Part shown: in pieces, positions 7,147 to 9,645 of the stretch
Position numbering within the stretch: the stretch's first letter is position 1
Layout: each line of letters begins with the position of its first letter
Program-made: the position numbers and the translations under genes
The notes under the pieces: generated by a model
Databases searched by the model: none
Told to the model about the DNA's origin: nothing
The model's input: the letters and a program-made list of their open reading frames with translations, nothing else
Source: an uncultured Atopobiaceae bacterium
GTDB lineage: Bacteria > Actinomycetota > Coriobacteriia > Coriobacteriales > Atopobiaceae
DNA length: 9,645 bases
Direction of reading: 5' to 3'
NCBI GenBank assembly: GCA_944321005.1
Contig: CALUJT010000067.1
Span: 1 to 9,645, forward strand

Positions 7147-7171
7147 GGCGCTTCCTTTCGTTGGCTGCCGG

Positions 7172-7196
7172 CGGGCGGCCGTTACCATTCCGCCCG
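7172..7196 (-). promoter_or_regulatory. metK leader hairpin with nearby -10-like box
   Basis: CGGGCGG (7172-7178) and CCGCCCG (7190-7196) form a 7-bp stem ending about 25 bases before the metK start and a few bases before its ribosome binding site. A TATCAT -10-like hexamer lies upstream on the minus strand (7223-7218) with no clear -35. The leader of roughly 65 nt is too short and lacks conserved motifs for me to name a SAM riboswitch. Confidence 0.3.
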
Positions 7197-7308
7197 TCGC
7201 CGTTTGAGTGCCTAGTGATGATACCCCGCGGGTGCGAGGGGGATACGCGCGCGGATGCGAAGGCGCGGGAAGCACATGTTCTTCTCGGCTGGGTGGGGCC
7301 GCCACGGA

Positions 7309-7346
7309 GGCGCCCTCCCTCGCGGGAGGGTGCGAGGGAGGGCGCC
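7309..7346. repeat. Perfect 15-bp hairpin between the ABC permease gene and metK
   Basis: GGCGCCCTCCCTCGC (7309-7323) and GCGAGGGAGGGCGCC (7332-7346) are exact reverse complements with an 8-nt GGGAGGGT loop. The element is almost pure GC and purine/pyrimidine-segregated. It lies downstream of the permease gene, just after a second hairpin, and upstream of metK. No T-run follows on either strand. It may back up termination or be an extragenic repeat. Confidence 0.6.
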
Positions 7347-7358
7347 GGGAGGGAGAGG

Positions 7359-7387
7359 TTGACAGTTTGACCTGAGCAAACTGTCAA
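7359..7387 (-). terminator. Perfect 11-bp hairpin just after the ABC permease gene
   Basis: TTGACAGTTTG (7359-7369) and CAAACTGTCAA (7377-7387) pair fully around a 7-nt loop. On the minus strand the stem begins 4 bases after the permease stop codon and is followed by a C/T-rich tract (CCTCTCCCTCC) with few consecutive T's. Position favours a terminator or mRNA 3'-end stabiliser for the ABC transporter operon. The sequence is AT-richer than its surroundings, unlike the GC-only stem next to it. Confidence 0.55.
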
Positions 7388-7391
7388 GGCG

Positions 7392-8423
7392 TCAGCGCTT
7401 GCGGCGGGACGAGAAGAACTCCTTGAGCTGTGGGCCCGCCACCTGGATCATGATCACCACGATGAGGATGACGCCCTTGATGGTGTCCTGGATGAGCGAG
7501 TCCATCTTGAGGGCGATGATGATCTTGTCGATGACGTCGTAGGAGAGCGCGCCAAAGAGCACGCCGATCATGCGCCCGCGCCCGCCGCTCATGGAGATGC
7601 CGCCGAGGACGACCGAGGCGATGGCGTACATTTCGTAGCTGTTGCCGGTGGTGGCGGGGTCGGCAGACGCGTTCATGGCGACCCAGAGAAACGCCGCGAG
7701 GCCCGTGAGCGCGCCGGCGATGGTGAAGACCAGCGTCTTCATGAGCGGCACGGAGATGCCGGCGAGGTGGGCCGCCTTGGCGTTGGAGCCCACGGCGTAG
7801 ATCTTCTTGCCAAACTTGGTGGACGTGCACACGTAGACGAAGGCCGCCACCATGAGCACCATGACCAGGCCCACGATGGGCACGCCCGCCACGCGCGCGT
7901 TGCCAAAGGTGTAGAGCGCGTCGTAGGAGCCGAGCTCGTTGGACATGCGGTAGACCGAGCTCCCGTTGCCGATGAGTTCGCCGGGGAGGTGCTGGCAGGC
8001 GTACTGAGCGACGGAGCGGTAGATGAGCATCGTGGCCAGGGTCACGATGAAGGCGGGCATCTGCACCACGCCCACGAGGACGCCGTTGAGAAGCCCGCAC
8101 CCCGCGCCGAACGCCAGCGAGAAGAGCAGCGTGAGCGGTATCGAGTCCGTCATGTTGAAGACCACGACGGAGAAGCCCGCCACCAGGGCGAGCATGGAGC
8201 CCACGGAGAGGTCGATCTCGCCGGTGAGGCAGACGATGCCCATGCCTATGGCGATGGTGCCTATGACCGCGCTGTGGCGCAGGACGTTCATGCCGGCGTT
8301 GAGCGTGAGGCCGCCGTTGGCGACGGCGTACACGATGAGGATGGCGAGAAACACCAGCACGAAGCTGTACTTCTTGGCGAGCCCGAGCGCGCCCGCGAGG
8401 CCCGTCGTCTTGTTGTCGTTCAC
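7392..8423 (-). CDS. Sugar ABC transporter permease, RbsC/XylH family (343 aa)
   Basis: This is the inner-membrane channel subunit of a ribose/xylose/galactose-type (BPD_transp_2) importer. It has about eight to ten hydrophobic segments, starting at residues 20-36, with family landmarks GEIDLSVGSMLAL (68-80), the AFIVTLATMLIYRS segment (124-137), GKKIYAVGSNAKAAHLAGI (205-223, coupling loop toward the ATPase) and VLGGISMSGGRG (272-283). The C-terminus is basic (SSRRKR), as expected for the cytoplasmic side. The start is GTG (8423) with GAGGTG eight bases upstream, overlapping the TGA of the ATPase gene; the gap between the two genes is 12 bp, so they form one operon. The substrate cannot be told from the permease; the binding protein is probably upstream, outside the window. 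Confidence 0.92.
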   Translation of the reverse strand: MNDNKTTGLAGALGLAKKYSFVLVFLAILIVYAVANGGLTLNAGMNVLRHSAVIGTIAIGMGIVCLTGEIDLSVGSMLALVAGFSVVVFNMTDSIPLTLLFSLAFGAGCGLLNGVLVGVVQMPAFIVTLATMLIYRSVAQYACQHLPGELIGNGSSVYRMSNELGSYDALYTFGNARVAGVPIVGLVMVLMVAAFVYVCTSTKFGKKIYAVGSNAKAAHLAGISVPLMKTLVFTIAGALTGLAAFLWVAMNASADPATTGNSYEMYAIASVVLGGISMSGGRGRMIGVLFGALSYDVIDKIIIALKMDSLIQDTIKGVILIVVIMIQVAGPQLKEFFSSRRKR

Positions 8424-8435
8424 GTCTTCAGCACC

Positions 8436-9645
8436 TCACTCGTTCTTCTCGGCCGCCCGGGCCGGAAGGTCGTCGGCTACGGAATTGGTCGAGTAGAGCA
8501 TGACCGTCTGCTCGTCTATCTCGTCGTGCTCCAGGCGCCTTACGATGCGCCCCTCGTAGAGCACGTAGCAGACGTCCGCCACCTCGCGCAGCTCGGGGAT
8601 CTCGAGCGTGTTGATGATCACGGTCTTGCCCTGGCGCGCGAGCTCGAGGATCAGGTGGTAGATCTCCGCCTTGGCGCCCACGTCGATGCCCTGCGTGGGG
8701 TTGTCGAGGAGCAGCAGCTCGGCCTCGGTGGCGAGCCAGCGCGCCATGAAGACCTTCTGCTGGTTGCCGCCGGAGAGGGAGAGCACGGAGTCTGCGCTCG
8801 AGTTGGCCTTGATGCTGAGCAGCTTGGCGTAGCGCTCGAAGCGCTCCTGCTCGCGGGCCCGGTTGATGACGAAGCGCCGCGCCGAGAGCACGTGCTCCGA
8901 GAGGTACATGTTCTCCAGGAGCGACATGTCCGGCAGGACGGAGTTCTCCTTGCGGTCCGAGGGCAGCATCGCGACGCCCGCCTTCATGGCCTCGTGGATG
9001 GAGCCGCCCGCGAGCCTCCTGCCAAACGCGGTGACCGTGCCGCCCGTGGGGCGCGCGAGGCCGAAGAGGCACTGCATGAGCTCCGTGGTGCCGCAGCCCA
9101 TGAGGCCCGTGAGGCCCACGACCTGCCCGCGCCTCACCTCGAGCGAGACGTCATGGAAGCCCGGGCCGGAGAGGTGGTCGAGCGAGAGCGCGGTCTCCCC
9201 CGTCTCCCGCGGCTCCCAGGCGCCGCGCTCCGAGAGGGCGGCGCCCACCATCATGCCCGTGACCTCGTGCGGCGTGGTCTCGGCGATGCGCCCCTCGGCC
9301 ACGAACGCGCCGTTGCGCAGCACCGTGTACGTGTCGCAGAGCTCGAAGACCTCGGGCATCTTGTGCGAGATGAAGATGAACGAGGTCCCCTGGTCGCGCA
9401 GGCCGCGCACGATCTTGAAGAGGTGCTCGACCTCGGCGGTGTTGAGCGCCGTGGTGGGCTCGTCCAGGATGAGCAGGCGCGCGTTGAAGAAGAGCGCCCG
9501 GCTGATCTCGAGCAGCTGCTTCTGGCTCTGCTTGAGGTCCGCAACGGGCGCGGTGGGGTCTATGTCCACGCCCAGGCGCTCGAAGAGCTCGCGCGCCTTT
9601 GCGATCATGCTCCGCTTGTCGAGCGAGAAGAGCGGGCCCGTCTCC
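8436..9645 (-). CDS. Sugar ABC transporter ATP-binding protein, RbsA/MglA type with two ATPase domains (5' partial)
   Basis: This is the cytoplasmic energy subunit partnering the permease at 7392. The frame is open at the window edge, so the ATG at 9608 is internal and the first Walker A motif lies outside. Counting from that Met: first-domain signature region LKQSQKQLLEI (25-35), Walker B LLILDEPTTAL (45-55) and H-loop ISHK (80-83). The second domain has a P-loop GLMGCGTTE (168-176), signature LSGGNQQKV (278-286), then LLLLDNPTQGIDVGAK (298-313). In the second domain the P-loop Lys is Thr174 and the catalytic Glu is Asn303, where E. coli RbsA has GLMGAGRTE and DEPTRGVDVGAK. The first-domain signature is also far from LSGGQ. 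Roughly 90-110 N-terminal residues are missing, judging by the usual length of about 500. The sugar is unknown. Confidence 0.93.
   Translation of the reverse strand, partial: ETGPLFSLDKRSMIAKARELFERLGVDIDPTAPVADLKQSQKQLLEISRALFFNARLLILDEPTTALNTAEVEHLFKIVRGLRDQGTSFIFISHKMPEVFELCDTYTVLRNGAFVAEGRIAETTPHEVTGMMVGAALSERGAWEPRETGETALSLDHLSGPGFHDVSLEVRRGQVVGLTGLMGCGTTELMQCLFGLARPTGGTVTAFGRRLAGGSIHEAMKAGVAMLPSDRKENSVLPDMSLLENMYLSEHVLSARRFVINRAREQERFERYAKLLSIKANSSADSVLSLSGGNQQKVFMARWLATEAELLLLDNPTQGIDVGAKAEIYHLILELARQGKTVIINTLEIPELREVADVCYVLYEGRIVRRLEHDEIDEQTVMLYSTNSVADDLPARAAEKNE

Noticed and set aside
5812..7215. 467-codon open frame on the plus strand opposite metK
   Set aside because: Low-complexity His/Val/Gly/Ala composition and complete overlap with metK; an artefact of high GC third positions.
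7147..7260. SAM riboswitch in the metK leader
   Set aside because: I could find no SAM-I, SAM-II or SAM-IV core motif, only a 7-bp hairpin. A covariance-model search with the Rfam SAM families would settle it.
7147..7305. Upstream ATG at 7305 as the metK start
   Set aside because: It would add 53 proline/arginine-rich residues without homology, while the ATG at 7146 has a well-placed AAGGA and leads directly into the MetK N-terminus.
1..9645. CRISPR array, phage, transposase or tRNA/rRNA genes
   Set aside because: No regularly spaced repeat array, no integrase or transposase frame and no recognisable tRNA or rRNA segment were seen. The repeats present are isolated foldbacks in intergenic regions.

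Overview
The window is GC-rich, with strong G/C preference at third codon positions, short intergenic gaps and SD-led ATG/GTG starts. It carries anaerobic pyruvate formate-lyase (PFL) metabolism. Together these suggest a fermentative high-GC actinobacterium, most likely of the class Coriobacteriia (Olsenella/Atopobium-like). That placement is an inference from protein character and composition; no marker gene is present.

Left part (1-2836, + strand): a PFL module in three genes. The first, running in from upstream, is the catalytic body of PFL with the Cys-Cys active site. It stops just before the glycyl-radical domain and ends in an unrelated acidic tail finishing Cys-Gly-Cys-Cys. After 131 bp holding a 17-bp palindrome, a plausible promoter and a 9-bp hairpin, a separate 80-codon gene encodes exactly the missing glycyl-radical domain (RVSGYAV, radical Gly55). 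Beyond a 77-nt foldback lies the PFL-activating radical SAM enzyme (pflA). The two PFL pieces are complementary and do not overlap, so the enzyme appears to be genuinely split. This is the most interesting feature of the window.

Middle part (2837-5838): a repeat-rich convergent intergenic region with a 21-bp perfect hairpin, then a minus-strand class I DAHP synthase (entry to aromatic amino acid synthesis). A divergent 299-bp intergenic region, the longest gene-free stretch, separates it from a plus-strand C69-family dipeptidase. A hairpin with a T-run on the minus side separates the dipeptidase from metK.

Right part (5839-9645, minus strand): S-adenosylmethionine synthetase (metK). Upstream of it are two strong perfect hairpins, then the permease and the 3' part of the double-domain ATPase of a ribose/xylose-type sugar ABC importer. 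The ATPase runs off the window and shows strongly asymmetric nucleotide sites. MetK makes the SAM that PflA consumes, so metK is functionally related to the PFL module, although nothing shows co-regulation.
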